From NCBI GenBank assembly GCA_947488235.1, contig CANLAQ010000001.1:1-64000 (forward strand): a stretch of DNA of 64,000 nt, written 5' to 3'. Positions 18,567 through 28,121 of this stretch are shown here, in pieces; position 1 is the stretch's first letter; each line of letters opens with the position of its first letter. Under the pieces are notes generated by a model, which saw nothing but the letters and a program-made list of their open reading frames with translations, was not told the DNA's origin and made no database searches. Both the position numbers and the translations under genes were made by a program. Origin of the DNA: Flavobacteriales bacterium (GTDB lineage Bacteria > Bacteroidota > Bacteroidia > Flavobacteriales_D > Crocinitomicaceae).

Positions 18567-19448
18567 ATGAAAGTAAATATTTTTGAACCTTGTCCAGCGA
18601 ATTGGGACCATATGCAAATCAAACTTAATGCGAGACATTGCGAACAGTGCGATAAATCAGTCGTTGATTTTACCCAAAAAAGCAGGGCTGAAATTATAAG
18701 TTATTTACTTGACAATCCCAATGGATCTGTATGCGGTAGAATGTCGCAACAACAATTTGATATAAAAGAGGAAGATTTACCAGAGTTAATTTCAATTCTG
18801 AGTCAAGCGAAACATCGACACAATGCCTTTTTCATCCTTGCCATTGTTTGTTCTAGTTTGTTTTATTCTTGCGAATCAACTCCAAAAGACAACACTCAAA
18901 CTATAGGAAAAGCGAAAATTGAACATCGTGATGAAGTGACTACAGGAATGATGATTCCTACTACAACAGAAGATACTGTAAAGCATAAAAAAAATCACAA
19001 ATCGACTACTCAAATTCCACAAGTTAGAGAATTTAAGGGTGAAGTTTCCATTATGCCAGTTCCAGAACCACCTGTAAAAGGTGGAATTACCTTCGAACCC
19101 ATAGAACCTGAAGTTCCAATGGAAGTACAAAAAGATGAAGTTTTACCCTATGCTGAAGTTATGCCAGAATTCCCCGGAGGAATGAAAGAAATGGTGAATT
19201 TTTTAAATAAAAATCTTATCTATCCTCAAGAAATGCTTGAAAATGGCATTGAAGGTAAAATCTATGTTCAGTTTACAGTTACCAAAACGGGTGAAATTAA
19301 AGACGCTGTAGTTGTAAGAGGTATCAATGGATTAAATGTGGAAGCCTTGCGATTGGTGAAACAAATGCCTAATTGGAAACCAGGATCAAATGATGGAAAA
19401 TTAGTGGATGTAAAAATGATTATCCCGATTCATTTTTCTTTGAATTAA
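18567..19448 (+). CDS. TonB-type energy transducer with N-terminal Cys-rich domain
   Basis: 293 aa. Residues 1-70 hold a compact Cys motif (CPANW ... HCEQCDKSVVDFTQ ... CGRMSQQQF) that recurs at the start of Bacteroidota TonB-like proteins. A single hydrophobic segment follows (about 92-108, FFILAIVCSSLFYSC). A Pro/Glu-rich periplasmic linker leads to a TonB C-terminal domain (about 225-293, IEGKIYVQFTVTKTGEIKD...PNWKPG). The linker carries a PEFPGGMKEM motif typical of these proteins. It should connect inner-membrane energy to an outer-membrane receptor, but no ExbB/D or TonB-dependent receptor is nearby. The Cys4 domain looks metal-binding and would lie in the cytoplasm. Confidence 0.8.
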   Translation: MKVNIFEPCPANWDHMQIKLNARHCEQCDKSVVDFTQKSRAEIISYLLDNPNGSVCGRMSQQQFDIKEEDLPELISILSQAKHRHNAFFILAIVCSSLFYSCESTPKDNTQTIGKAKIEHRDEVTTGMMIPTTTEDTVKHKKNHKSTTQIPQVREFKGEVSIMPVPEPPVKGGITFEPIEPEVPMEVQKDEVLPYAEVMPEFPGGMKEMVNFLNKNLIYPQEMLENGIEGKIYVQFTVTKTGEIKDAVVVRGINGLNVEALRLVKQMPNWKPGSNDGKLVDVKMIIPIHFSLN

Positions 19449-19469
19449 ATGCAGCGCATCTCGACTACG

Positions 19470-19527
19470 CTCGATGAGCTCTAGTGGATTGAGCTACTTG
19501 TGCTGAGCCTGCCGAAGTAAGTCGAAA
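19470..19527 (+). repeat. 58-bp intergenic repeat, copy 1
   Basis: Starts CTCGATGAGCTCTAGTGG and ends GCCGAAGTAAGTCGAAA. It differs from copy 2 at two of 58 positions. AGCTC...GAGCT (9-base loop) can form a small hairpin. The GC-rich core (GTGCTGAGCCTGCCGAAG) stands out against the AT-rich genome and looks like the dispersed intergenic repeats of other Flavobacteriia. Confidence 0.85.
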
Positions 19528-19538
19528 GACACTGTTGA

Positions 19539-19596
19539 CTCGATGAGCTTTAGTGGATTGAGCTGCTTGTGCTGAGCCTGCCGAAGTAAGTCGAAA
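19539..19596 (+). repeat. 58-bp intergenic repeat, copy 2
   Basis: Direct repeat of 19470-19527 at a 69-bp period with an 11-base spacer. One of the two differences (C to T in AGCTT...GAGCT) turns a C-G pair of the small hairpin into a T-G wobble, so the fold is kept. Confidence 0.85.
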
Positions 19597-19769
19597 TCCA
19601 CGATACCAAAATTCAGATCAATTGAAATAATTCTAGAAATAGGGTGTTTCTTCTTTGTAGATCTTTCCTTTTATTAAGTAATAATTAATTATTTATTACC
19701 TTTACCAACGAGCAGAGATTTCAGTTAATTGCTTTAATTTCAGCTTTTTCCTTGAATAAAAAATAATAC

Positions 19770-20492
19770 ATGATTGACAAAAGAAAAAGAGTTGAAGTTT
19801 GTTTCACACCAGGAGAATACGCCTATTATAAAGATGAGTTTGAAATCGTAGTTGTAATCGATGTCTTAAGAGCTACATCCGCGATTTGCGCTGCCTTTGA
19901 CAATGGAATAAAATCCATTATTCCTGTCCCTACAGTTGAGGAAGCATGGGCCTACAAACAAAAAGGATATCTAGCGGGTGCTGAAAGAAAAGGTCAAATA
20001 GTAGATGGTTTTGATTTTGGGAATTCCCCATTTTCCTACATGAAGGAGGATTTTATTGGCAAAGATGTTGTTTTGACTACTACAAATGGCACCAAATCTC
20101 TTGAAGTCGCAAAAGATGCTGACACGGTTGTGGTGGGTTCTTTTCTTAATTTAACTGCTTTAAGTAAATGGCTGCACGAACAAGATAAAAATGTACTGTG
20201 TCTTTGTTCTGGTTGGCAAGATAAATTTAATTTAGAAGATACTATTTGCGCTGGAGCCATTTCAGATTATTTAATCTCCAAAGGAAATTATACTCATATC
20301 GAAGATTCTTCTATTGCAGCAAAATATTTATTTCTTTCTGCTAAGGATAATTATTTAGGTTTTTTAAAATCAAGTTCGCACAGAAGACGATTAAAAAGTT
20401 TAAATTTAAACAAGGATATTATCTATTGTCTAACCCCAGACCAAATGGATGTTATCCCAATATTGAAAGATGGGAAACTGGTTAAACTATAA
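19770..20492 (+). CDS. 2-phosphosulfolactate phosphatase-like protein (ComB family)
   Basis: 240 aa. VVVIDVLRATSAICAAFDNG (about 26-45), LAGAERKGQIVDGFDFGNSP and VVLTTTNGTKSLE match the ComB family. The founding members dephosphorylate 2-phosphosulfolactate in coenzyme M synthesis. Bacteroidota do not make coenzyme M, so the true role may be sulfolactate or another small phosphoester; no other sulfolactate gene is adjacent. The end overlaps the next gene by 23 bp. Confidence 0.87.
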   Translation: MIDKRKRVEVCFTPGEYAYYKDEFEIVVVIDVLRATSAICAAFDNGIKSIIPVPTVEEAWAYKQKGYLAGAERKGQIVDGFDFGNSPFSYMKEDFIGKDVVLTTTNGTKSLEVAKDADTVVVGSFLNLTALSKWLHEQDKNVLCLCSGWQDKFNLEDTICAGAISDYLISKGNYTHIEDSSIAAKYLFLSAKDNYLGFLKSSSHRRRLKSLNLNKDIIYCLTPDQMDVIPILKDGKLVKL

Positions 20493-21480
20493 GTTTGTAA
20501 TCACTTGCATTCTATTGTTACCACTTGTGATTTCAACGAGTGACAAACGCCCCTTTGCTAAACAATGGGGTTTTTTTGGTCACAAACGCATCAATCGCAT
20601 TGCTGTCTTTACGCTACCACCTGAAATGACAGGTTTTTACAAAGAAAATATTGAGTTTTTAACGGAACATGCCGTTGATCCAGACAAGCGCAGGTATGCA
20701 GTTGAAGGGGAAGCTCAATGTCATTATATTGATTTAGATCATTATTATAAAAAAGGAGAAAATCCTTTTGAAATTGTTCCGAAAAAATGGAACGATGCTG
20801 TGCTTAAATTCACAGAAGACACTTTACAAGCCTACGGAATTGTTCCTTGGCACATACAAATCATGAAATTCAGATTACAAAAAGCTTTTGAATCTAAAAA
20901 TGTGGATCTCATCTTAAAATATTCAGCCGACATTGGTCATTATATTGGAGACGCACATGTTCCTTTGCACACCACAGAGAATTATAATGGTCAAATGACC
21001 GGGCAAAGAGGAATTCATGGTTTATGGGAAAGCCGTTTGGTTGAAATTAATGAGGCTGATTATGATTATTTTGTTGGGAAAGCCACCTACAAAAAAAATG
21101 TTCTAGATTTTATATGGAATGCAGTTCGTGGTTCACATGAAGCTTTAGATTCTGTTCTAGGAATTGAAAAAGAACTCACCCGTTCCTTCCCTTCAGATTT
21201 AAAATATGGTTTTGAACAACGCGGAAATGTAACGATTTCAGTTTATTCAAGAGATTTTAGTAATGCTTATCACGCTAAAATGAATGGAATGGTAGAAAGA
21301 AGATTGCGCACTGCAATTCTTGCTGTAGGTTCTATTTGGTACACTTGTTGGGTTGATGCCGGTCAGCCAGACTTATCTAAACTACAACACACTCCCCCAT
21401 CAGCTGAACTTCTCCAGGAGATTCAAGTTTTGGATGAGCATTTCCATAACGATAAACATTTCGGAAGAATTTGTGAATGA
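20470..21480 (+). CDS. Zinc-dependent phospholipase C / S1-P1 nuclease-like exported protein
   Basis: 336 aa. An N-terminal hydrophobic segment (about 8-22) serves as signal or anchor. WGFFGHKRINRIAV (33-46) and HYIGDAHVPLHTTENYNG provide the Trp/His/Asp ligands expected for the trinuclear zinc fold shared by zinc PLC and S1/P1 nucleases. In Bacteroidota such proteins are usually annotated as zinc-dependent PLC family; whether it cuts phospholipid or nucleic acid is open. The ATG lies within comB. Confidence 0.75.
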   Translation: MGNWLNYKFVITCILLLPLVISTSDKRPFAKQWGFFGHKRINRIAVFTLPPEMTGFYKENIEFLTEHAVDPDKRRYAVEGEAQCHYIDLDHYYKKGENPFEIVPKKWNDAVLKFTEDTLQAYGIVPWHIQIMKFRLQKAFESKNVDLILKYSADIGHYIGDAHVPLHTTENYNGQMTGQRGIHGLWESRLVEINEADYDYFVGKATYKKNVLDFIWNAVRGSHEALDSVLGIEKELTRSFPSDLKYGFEQRGNVTISVYSRDFSNAYHAKMNGMVERRLRTAILAVGSIWYTCWVDAGQPDLSKLQHTPPSAELLQEIQVLDEHFHNDKHFGRICE

Positions 21481-23820
21481 TTACATTTTCACAAACCGTG
21501 TATAGAATCCACTTGATAATTGCAATAAGTAAGTTCCAGGATTTAAATCTGTAACTGAAATTTTCATTTCTGAATTCCCTGGATCAATAGTACCCGTTTT
21601 TATTTTTTCACCCAACATATTTGAAATCATATAAGTAGATGTTGTTCCGCTTAACAGCTCGGGAAGCGTTACAAACAAATCATCAACTACTGGATTAGGG
21701 TAAATCAAAAGTTCCAATGGATTTAACTCCTCAATTCCAGCACTACTCGAACAAGCGCATTTGTTTTTTATTGCATTCGTTTGTACAACCTGAGGTGCCT
21801 TATAAGTTGTTTTCACCCAACACTTTTGACCTAAGTTGTTTGAATTTGTATTGCGAATTCGGATCGTATACCAGCCACTATAGCTTCCAGCAACACTAAA
21901 AGTTTGAACTCCAGCAGCTGCAACGGTATCTATAATTTGACAATCCTTGTCTAAAATTTCTATAGTAATTGAATTCGCAGGAACACTCGGGAAAAGTTCA
22001 ATTACTATTGGAGCAATAGTATCCGAGAATACACGACCCACTACGCGACAATCTCTGCTGTTATTAGGTAACCGTCCACCTTGTTGCAAAGACCCCGGAC
22101 TATTGTCACCTAAATCATCTTCCATTTCCCATTCTTGCGTCACCAAATTCGAAGATCTACTATAATTGGTGCTAATCCCTTGTGGCGCCCATACCGCATA
22201 ACCTTTTCTACCTGACAATGCAGACCCATTACAAGGAGGAATTGAAATATCTACCTTTCCACCACCATAAACAGTTCTTGTTGCTGTCCCGTTTGCACCT
22301 GAATAATCCGTCAAAACAGTTCCATCACTAAAAGAAGTTTGAACACCGACTAGATTTTGCCAAAGGGTAAAGTGATCATTCACTGCAATTAACGCTTTGC
22401 TTTGGCGCTCCACTACAAATGCGTCTGCAGCTTGCCATCTTACGAAATAAGCACCATCTTTAAAATGTAAATTTTGATGACACCAAAGCAAATTCTCCAT
22501 ATCACTGTGTGTTGGAAGTTCAGCTGAATTGGCTGGATGATGACTAAAGCGATTACTCAAATAACCAATATTGAATAAGTCTTCAAAGAAAATCTCAGGT
22601 GAACCATCAACAGAAAGCGCTATTGCATAGGTAACACTTGCACGAGGATCATTAGGTTCAATTTGATTACCAATTTGTGATGAAGTATTCCATCCTGTAT
22701 AATTCCCAGAAGCATCTAAAGTTGGACGATAGGTATCATGATTGTTAACGAACGGGACTGTTCGTTGGCGATTTAATTGTTGAGCACTGGAGATCGTTCC
22801 TAAATTGTAATTGCCATTTCCAGAAATTATATCTGATAAGGCAAAGCGCAAACCAAAATCAAAAGTTCCAGCTCTATTTTGAACCGCATTATCCCAAGCA
22901 TCTAATTCACTTGAAGTACCTACCCACTCTCCAACGGCAAACATAGAATCAGTGCCACTGGCCCAAACGGCATTATTCTGTAAATTCCATAGGAAATCTT
23001 CTGTTGCGTATGCTGGAAAATGTTTTACCGCATCAATTCTTACACCGTCCCAACCTGCTTGTTTCTTATACCAAATCAACCAATTCCGCATTCCTGAACG
23101 CATATAATCTGTCCCTTGAACTGGATTATATGTTGCATTACCAGACAATCCAAAAGCGTTGCTTTCATAAGAGATGTCAGGACCCCAGAAGGGCGAATTG
23201 ATATCATTATTGCAACAAGCATTGGAATTATTTGGATAAAAATTCTGCCAATTCTTAGAGAACCTTCCCATTCGACTCAGATAATTTGCAGATGTTTCGT
23301 TACTTGCAGGACTAGAATAACTAACATACCTGAAATTTTTGTATTTATTTGTCGCACCATCATCCATGGCAGAGACATCTTGTCCACCACCACCCGAAGC
23401 AGAACCGGCTCCAGTAACATGATTTAGTACGATATCTTGTATCACATCGATTCCATTGGCTTTCATTACTGCAATCATTCTGAGCAATTCATCTTTGTCG
23501 CCCATGCGTGTTTTAACAGAGTTTTTTTGAAACTTATCTCCCAAATCATAATGATCAAAGGGAGCATAACCAACACTATTTGTCCCAGTATTTTTGATGT
23601 TTGGTGGTATCCAAATCGCATCAACACCAAGTTCTTTTAAACGCGGAGCTAATTCCGTTAAATAATTAGACCATCCATTGGGAAAATTTGAATTCCAGTA
23701 ATCCCACCAAAAACCTTGAAGTACTACTTGTCGATTTTTTGGATTGACTTGAGCATCCAAATAAAGTGAATAAAAAGATAAGATGAAAATACTTAAGTAC
23801 CTAAAAATAAGACGCTTCAT
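21481..23820 (-). CDS. Secreted alpha-amylase (GH13) with T9SS sorting domain
   Basis: 779 aa. Signal peptide to about DAQ (24), GH13 barrel (about 28-500), a beta-rich module with Cys residues, and a C-terminal T9SS type A domain (LLIYPNPVVDDLFVTLPE ... TYLLQLSSGFYTRFVKM). Catalytic residues are visible: nucleophile Asp263 (GVRIDAVKHF), acid Glu298 (AVGEWVG) and transition-state Asp362 (VNNHDT). The N-terminal region (VVLQGFWWDYWN) resembles liquefying-type bacterial amylases (GH13_5-like). It should cut starch at the cell surface and feed the maltodextrin genes upstream. It is the last gene of the operon, 10 bp after GH65. Confidence 0.92.
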   Translation of the reverse strand: MKRLIFRYLSIFILSFYSLYLDAQVNPKNRQVVLQGFWWDYWNSNFPNGWSNYLTELAPRLKELGVDAIWIPPNIKNTGTNSVGYAPFDHYDLGDKFQKNSVKTRMGDKDELLRMIAVMKANGIDVIQDIVLNHVTGAGSASGGGGQDVSAMDDGATNKYKNFRYVSYSSPASNETSANYLSRMGRFSKNWQNFYPNNSNACCNNDINSPFWGPDISYESNAFGLSGNATYNPVQGTDYMRSGMRNWLIWYKKQAGWDGVRIDAVKHFPAYATEDFLWNLQNNAVWASGTDSMFAVGEWVGTSSELDAWDNAVQNRAGTFDFGLRFALSDIISGNGNYNLGTISSAQQLNRQRTVPFVNNHDTYRPTLDASGNYTGWNTSSQIGNQIEPNDPRASVTYAIALSVDGSPEIFFEDLFNIGYLSNRFSHHPANSAELPTHSDMENLLWCHQNLHFKDGAYFVRWQAADAFVVERQSKALIAVNDHFTLWQNLVGVQTSFSDGTVLTDYSGANGTATRTVYGGGKVDISIPPCNGSALSGRKGYAVWAPQGISTNYSRSSNLVTQEWEMEDDLGDNSPGSLQQGGRLPNNSRDCRVVGRVFSDTIAPIVIELFPSVPANSITIEILDKDCQIIDTVAAAGVQTFSVAGSYSGWYTIRIRNTNSNNLGQKCWVKTTYKAPQVVQTNAIKNKCACSSSAGIEELNPLELLIYPNPVVDDLFVTLPELLSGTTSTYMISNMLGEKIKTGTIDPGNSEMKISVTDLNPGTYLLQLSSGFYTRFVKM

Positions 23821-23830
23821 ATTTAAAATT

Positions 23831-26113
23831 TTAGTTTATATTAAAACTACTGGTTTCACCTGAACTAAGAGAACAAGGTATATTATTAATTGAAAAATCA
23901 ATACTATTGTTGCCATTATTGGTAATACTACAGCTTTCTTGATTCACTTCAATAAATATAGGACTTTGCTTGAACAATATTTGAAAAGCATATTTTTTCC
24001 AAACCTTTGGAATATTAGGTTGAATAGACAAACCTCTTTCAGTAATCCGAACTCCAGCCATACCTTCCACTAAACTCATCCAAGTACCTGCCATACTCGT
24101 AATATGCAAACCTTCATCGGCTTCATGGTTATAATCATCAAGATCTAAGCGTGAAGTTCTTAAATACAACTCATAAGCTTTTTCCATCATTCCTATTTTA
24201 GCCGCTAAGATTACATGCACACAAGGAGAAAGAGATGATTCATGAACTGTTTTTGGTTCATAGAAATTAAAATTATCTTGAATAGTTTGTTGATCAAAGT
24301 GGTCTTCAAATAAGTAAAGACCTTGAAGTACATCAGCTTGTTTGATAAAAACTGAACGCAGAATTCGATCCCATGACCAATTTTGATTAATGGGGCGTTC
24401 ACTTTCAGGAATATCATTTGCGTTTAGGAGCTCTTTATCCAAGAAACCATCTTGCTGTAAGAAAACCCTAGAATTTTCAATCTTCGGAAAATAGACATTA
24501 GAAACAATTTTTTGCCAATCTATTATTTCCTTATCCGTCAAAGCAGTACCTATGCTTTCTGATAAATCTGCATTCACTTTCAAGGCATATTCAATACACC
24601 ATCGTGCGATATAATTAGTATACCAATTGTTATTCACATTATTCTCGTATTCATTTGGACCCGTCACACCTAGCATAACGAAGGCATTTCGATCTGTAGA
24701 CCAATTGAACCTTTGGGCCCAAAATTTAGCTATACCGATCAAAACTGGACGGCCAAACTCAGCCAGATAAGCTGTATCACCTGTATGACGAATGTAATTA
24801 TAGATTCCAAAAGCAATGGCACCATTGCGATGAATTTCCTCAAAAGTAATTTCCCACTCATTGTGACATTCTTCCCCATTCATGGTAACCATTGGGTAAA
24901 GCGCTGCACCATCCTTAAATCCTAATTTTTCAGCGTTTTCTATTGCTTTTTGTAAATGATTATAGCGATATACTAATAATTGTCTAGCGATTTTAGGATC
25001 AGCAGTTTTTAAGAAAAATGGTAAACAATAAGCTTCAGTATCCCAATAAGTTGCTCCACCATATTTTTCACCAGTAAAACCTTTTGGTCCAATATTTAAC
25101 TTTGCATTTTTACCTGTATAGGTTTGGTACAATTGGAAAATATTAAATCTAATTGCTTGTTGCGCAGCTACATCACCATCAATTACAATATCTGCATTTT
25201 TCCAAATAGAAGCCCAAGCGGCGCGATGCTCTTCTAGCAAAGCATTAAAGCCAGACATATAAGCAGCTCTTAACTGATTAATCGCTTTAGATTCAAGAGC
25301 AAAAACCGAGTGATTAATGGTAGAGGTAATTGCGATATATTTTTTCAAAGTATAAGCAACACCCTGCTCCAAGAAATGCTCAAAATTATTTTCAAGATAA
25401 AAGTCTCTTTTTGCGACATTGGGATGAATCTCCAACAATTCATTTTCCTTCCAGAAAGAAAAACGCATAGCAGTTGCAACGGTAAAGTCAGTCTTTTTAG
25501 TTCTCGTTGTTAAAATACCTTTTTTAACATCAACCTTACAGGCATCTTCTTCCCAGAAAAACTCATCATAATTGGCATCATGATTCAACACTTTCGCGTC
25601 TAAATAAGGAGTAAACTTAACATTTCCACTAAAATTAAGAGGCGTCACACTGTAAGAGATAGCAGCGATTTCCTCATTGGCCATCGAACAAAAACGCAAA
25701 GAAGTAATCTCTAATTCTTTGCCGTTATTCAACTGAATTCGAAACGATCTTTTCAAGGTACCTTGATACATATCTAATTCGCGCGAGAAGGACTTTAATT
25801 TTCCTTTTGAAATATCTAAATTTTCACCATCTACTTCAATATTTAGACCGATCCAATTACATGAATTCAAAACTTTTGCGAAATATTCAGGATAACCATT
25901 TTTCCACCACCCCACTCTCGTTTTATCTGGATAATATACACCGCCAACATAACTGCCTTGAAGAGATTCACCTGTATACGATTCTTCAAAATTGGCGCGT
26001 TGACCAAAAGAACCATTTCCAATACTAAAGATACTTTCAGCTTGTTTTTGCTTAGAAGGATCAAAAGATCTTTCTATTATTTTCCATTCATCAAGCTCAA
26101 ACAAATTATACAT
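23831..26113 (-). CDS. Maltose phosphorylase-like GH65 enzyme
   Basis: 760 aa cytoplasmic GH65 protein with no signal peptide. It phosphorolyses maltose to glucose and beta-glucose 1-phosphate. The GH65 core contains KYGGATYWDTEAYCLPFF and ECHNEWEITFEEIHRNG, the latter carrying the general acid Glu. Kojibiose and trehalose phosphorylases share the fold, but linkage to amylases, a sugar MFS and a beta-phosphoglucomutase favours maltose. Its start overlaps the end of pgmB by 8 bp, which fits the need to hand beta-glucose 1-phosphate to that enzyme. Confidence 0.9.
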   Translation of the reverse strand: MYNLFELDEWKIIERSFDPSKQKQAESIFSIGNGSFGQRANFEESYTGESLQGSYVGGVYYPDKTRVGWWKNGYPEYFAKVLNSCNWIGLNIEVDGENLDISKGKLKSFSRELDMYQGTLKRSFRIQLNNGKELEITSLRFCSMANEEIAAISYSVTPLNFSGNVKFTPYLDAKVLNHDANYDEFFWEEDACKVDVKKGILTTRTKKTDFTVATAMRFSFWKENELLEIHPNVAKRDFYLENNFEHFLEQGVAYTLKKYIAITSTINHSVFALESKAINQLRAAYMSGFNALLEEHRAAWASIWKNADIVIDGDVAAQQAIRFNIFQLYQTYTGKNAKLNIGPKGFTGEKYGGATYWDTEAYCLPFFLKTADPKIARQLLVYRYNHLQKAIENAEKLGFKDGAALYPMVTMNGEECHNEWEITFEEIHRNGAIAFGIYNYIRHTGDTAYLAEFGRPVLIGIAKFWAQRFNWSTDRNAFVMLGVTGPNEYENNVNNNWYTNYIARWCIEYALKVNADLSESIGTALTDKEIIDWQKIVSNVYFPKIENSRVFLQQDGFLDKELLNANDIPESERPINQNWSWDRILRSVFIKQADVLQGLYLFEDHFDQQTIQDNFNFYEPKTVHESSLSPCVHVILAAKIGMMEKAYELYLRTSRLDLDDYNHEADEGLHITSMAGTWMSLVEGMAGVRITERGLSIQPNIPKVWKKYAFQILFKQSPIFIEVNQESCSITNNGNNSIDFSINNIPCSLSSGETSSFNIN

Positions 26114-26747
26114 ACTCCTCTAAATTGAATTCAGTCAAATCATTAATATAAACATCAGCAGATTCTTTCACATGTGGATTCCCAACACCAATGGCTGTAA
26201 ATCCTCCTGCTTTTGCTGCTTGAATTCCACTTGTAGCATCTTCAAATACAAGAATTGAATTGGGATGTAATCCAAGCGCTGCAGCACCATTCAGAAAAAC
26301 TTCAGGGTGTGGCTTTGGGTCTTTTACTCCAAAACCATCTACTACAACTTTAAAATATGACGCTATACCTAATAATTTTAAAATTGGTTTTGCATTTTTA
26401 CTGGATGAACCTACTCCGCACAAAATATTCATTTCTTTAGCCTTCAATAGTAAACTTGCTACTCCTGGTAATAAATCAGCAGGTGATAATGCAGTTATTG
26501 AATCTAAATAGATTTCATTTTTAAAAGTTAACAAAGCTTCGAACTCTTGCTCAGAAACTTGAAGGCTTCCAAGTTTTAAAATAGCTTTTAAAGAATCTAT
26601 TCGGCTTACACCTTTTAGCAATTCATTGTCTTTTTCGGTAAATGAAATTCCTAATTTTTCAGCTGTTCTTTTCCAAGCAATAAAATGATTGTGTTCAGTA
26701 TTTACTAAAACACCATCCAAATCAAACAACAATCCTTTAATGTTCAT
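26106..26747 (-). CDS. pgmB: Beta-phosphoglucomutase
   Basis: 213 aa HAD-family phosphatase/mutase converting beta-glucose 1-phosphate to glucose 6-phosphate. The N-terminal LLFDLDGVLVNTEHNH has the nucleophile Asp9 and acid/base Asp11. VGSSSKNA holds the loop II Ser and VFEDATSGIQAAKAGG the metal-binding acidic residues. The partner, GH65 maltose phosphorylase, starts inside its end, and its own start lies inside the MFS gene (11-bp overlap). Confidence 0.92.
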   Translation of the reverse strand: MNIKGLLFDLDGVLVNTEHNHFIAWKRTAEKLGISFTEKDNELLKGVSRIDSLKAILKLGSLQVSEQEFEALLTFKNEIYLDSITALSPADLLPGVASLLLKAKEMNILCGVGSSSKNAKPILKLLGIASYFKVVVDGFGVKDPKPHPEVFLNGAAALGLHPNSILVFEDATSGIQAAKAGGFTAIGVGNPHVKESADVYINDLTEFNLEEYV

Positions 26748-28116
26748 CGAATTTCAAATCAGAAATGGCACTTTTTTCAGTAATCAATAAATTCGCTAAT
26801 GAAGCCAACAACAATGAAATTCCTGCAAGCGTCATAGAAAAAATAGCTTGATCACCCATCAATTTGTATAAGAAATTAATACCACCAAGAGCGGCAACAA
26901 TTTGTGGAATTACAATAAACATATTGAACAAGCCCATCATCATGCCCATTCTTTTTGGATTCACAGAACTAGATAGCATAGCATAAGGCATAGACAGCAT
27001 ACTACCCCAAGAAATTCCAACCAATAAGAAGCAATATTTTAATTGAAATGGATCAACAAAATACATCAAAACGAAACCAAGACCTCCTAGGAATAAAGAG
27101 CCTAGATGAATTAGTTTGCGATTAATTCTAAAACGAGAAGTATAAAAAGTTAGTAAGAGCGCAAAGCCCATTGATGATAAACCATAAACCCCCATAGCGG
27201 AACCCACTTCATTGGCAGCGGACTGGTATTTTTCATCTTTTACTAAATAGTCTGCCGCTTCTTCTTTAATTTTGAAATTAAAATGCTTTTTTATAGGTGC
27301 TGGAGCATGATAAACATGTTCAGTCAAAGCAGGAGTTGCCATACTCCACATGGTAAAGAAAGAAAACCAACTAAAAAATTGAATAATTCCTAGTTTTTTC
27401 ATCGTCGAAGGCATTTCCTTTATGCTAATAAAAAGATCTTTGAAAAAACTAGAATTTTTCTTTTCCTTCTTGAATTCCTCTAGATCTTCTGGTGGATATT
27501 CTTTGGTCGTGAAAATAGTATACAAAATACTTAACAAGAAAACCATTGCACCAATGGCAAATGCTATTTTAACATACATGGGAACAACTCCAGGAACCAC
27601 AGCATCTTTATACCCCATTTGATCAATCATCCAAGGTAAATTTGAAGCTACCCAGGTTCCGATTCCAATAATAAGCGTTTGCATTACAAATCCATAAGAC
27701 CGTTGTTCCTTAGGTAATTGATCAGCAACCAAAGCTCTAAACGGCTCCATACTTATATTAATTGAAGCATCAAGAACCCATAAAAGTCCAACAGCAATCC
27801 AAAGAGCAGAAGAATTAGGAACGATAAAAAGCGCAAGAGAAGAGAGAATGGCACCCAATAAAAAATAAGGTTTTCTTCTTCCGAATTTAGGATGCCATGT
27901 ATTGTCAGAGAGGTAACCAATTATAGGTTGAACGAGTAATCCCGTTAGTGGCGCTGCAATCCAAAGCATTGGAATTTCATCATTTTCGGCACCAAGAGTT
28001 TGAAAGATTCTTGAAATGAATCCGCCTTGTAAAGCAAATCCAAATTGAATTCCAAGAAACCCAAAACTCATGTTCCAGATTTGCCAAAAAGATAGTCTAG
28101 GTTTCGAAGCTTGCAT
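26737..28116 (-). CDS. MFS sugar transporter (SLC45/GPH-like), probably maltose
   Basis: 459 aa with about twelve hydrophobic segments. The N-terminal half has WNMSFGFLGIQFGFALQ and the loop DNTWHPKFGRRKPYF, the RK-rich signature between helices 2 and 3 of SLC45/GPH-type sugar:proton symporters. It lies between GH13 and pgmB in the maltodextrin operon, so uptake of maltose or short maltodextrins across the inner membrane is inferred. No SusC/SusD pair for outer-membrane passage is in the window. Confidence 0.88.
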   Translation of the reverse strand: MQASKPRLSFWQIWNMSFGFLGIQFGFALQGGFISRIFQTLGAENDEIPMLWIAAPLTGLLVQPIIGYLSDNTWHPKFGRRKPYFLLGAILSSLALFIVPNSSALWIAVGLLWVLDASINISMEPFRALVADQLPKEQRSYGFVMQTLIIGIGTWVASNLPWMIDQMGYKDAVVPGVVPMYVKIAFAIGAMVFLLSILYTIFTTKEYPPEDLEEFKKEKKNSSFFKDLFISIKEMPSTMKKLGIIQFFSWFSFFTMWSMATPALTEHVYHAPAPIKKHFNFKIKEEAADYLVKDEKYQSAANEVGSAMGVYGLSSMGFALLLTFYTSRFRINRKLIHLGSLFLGGLGFVLMYFVDPFQLKYCFLLVGISWGSMLSMPYAMLSSSVNPKRMGMMMGLFNMFIVIPQIVAALGGINFLYKLMGDQAIFSMTLAGISLLLASLANLLITEKSAISDLKFDEH

Positions 28117-28121
28117 ATAAT

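Larger units (their letters stand above)
19449..19769. other. 321-bp intergenic region with a duplicated 58-bp element
   Basis: No credible gene lies here. The first half holds two copies of a 58-bp repeat (19470-19527 and 19539-19596). The second half is AT-rich and leads to comB at 19770; no strict TAnnTTTG box was found. Confidence 0.7.
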
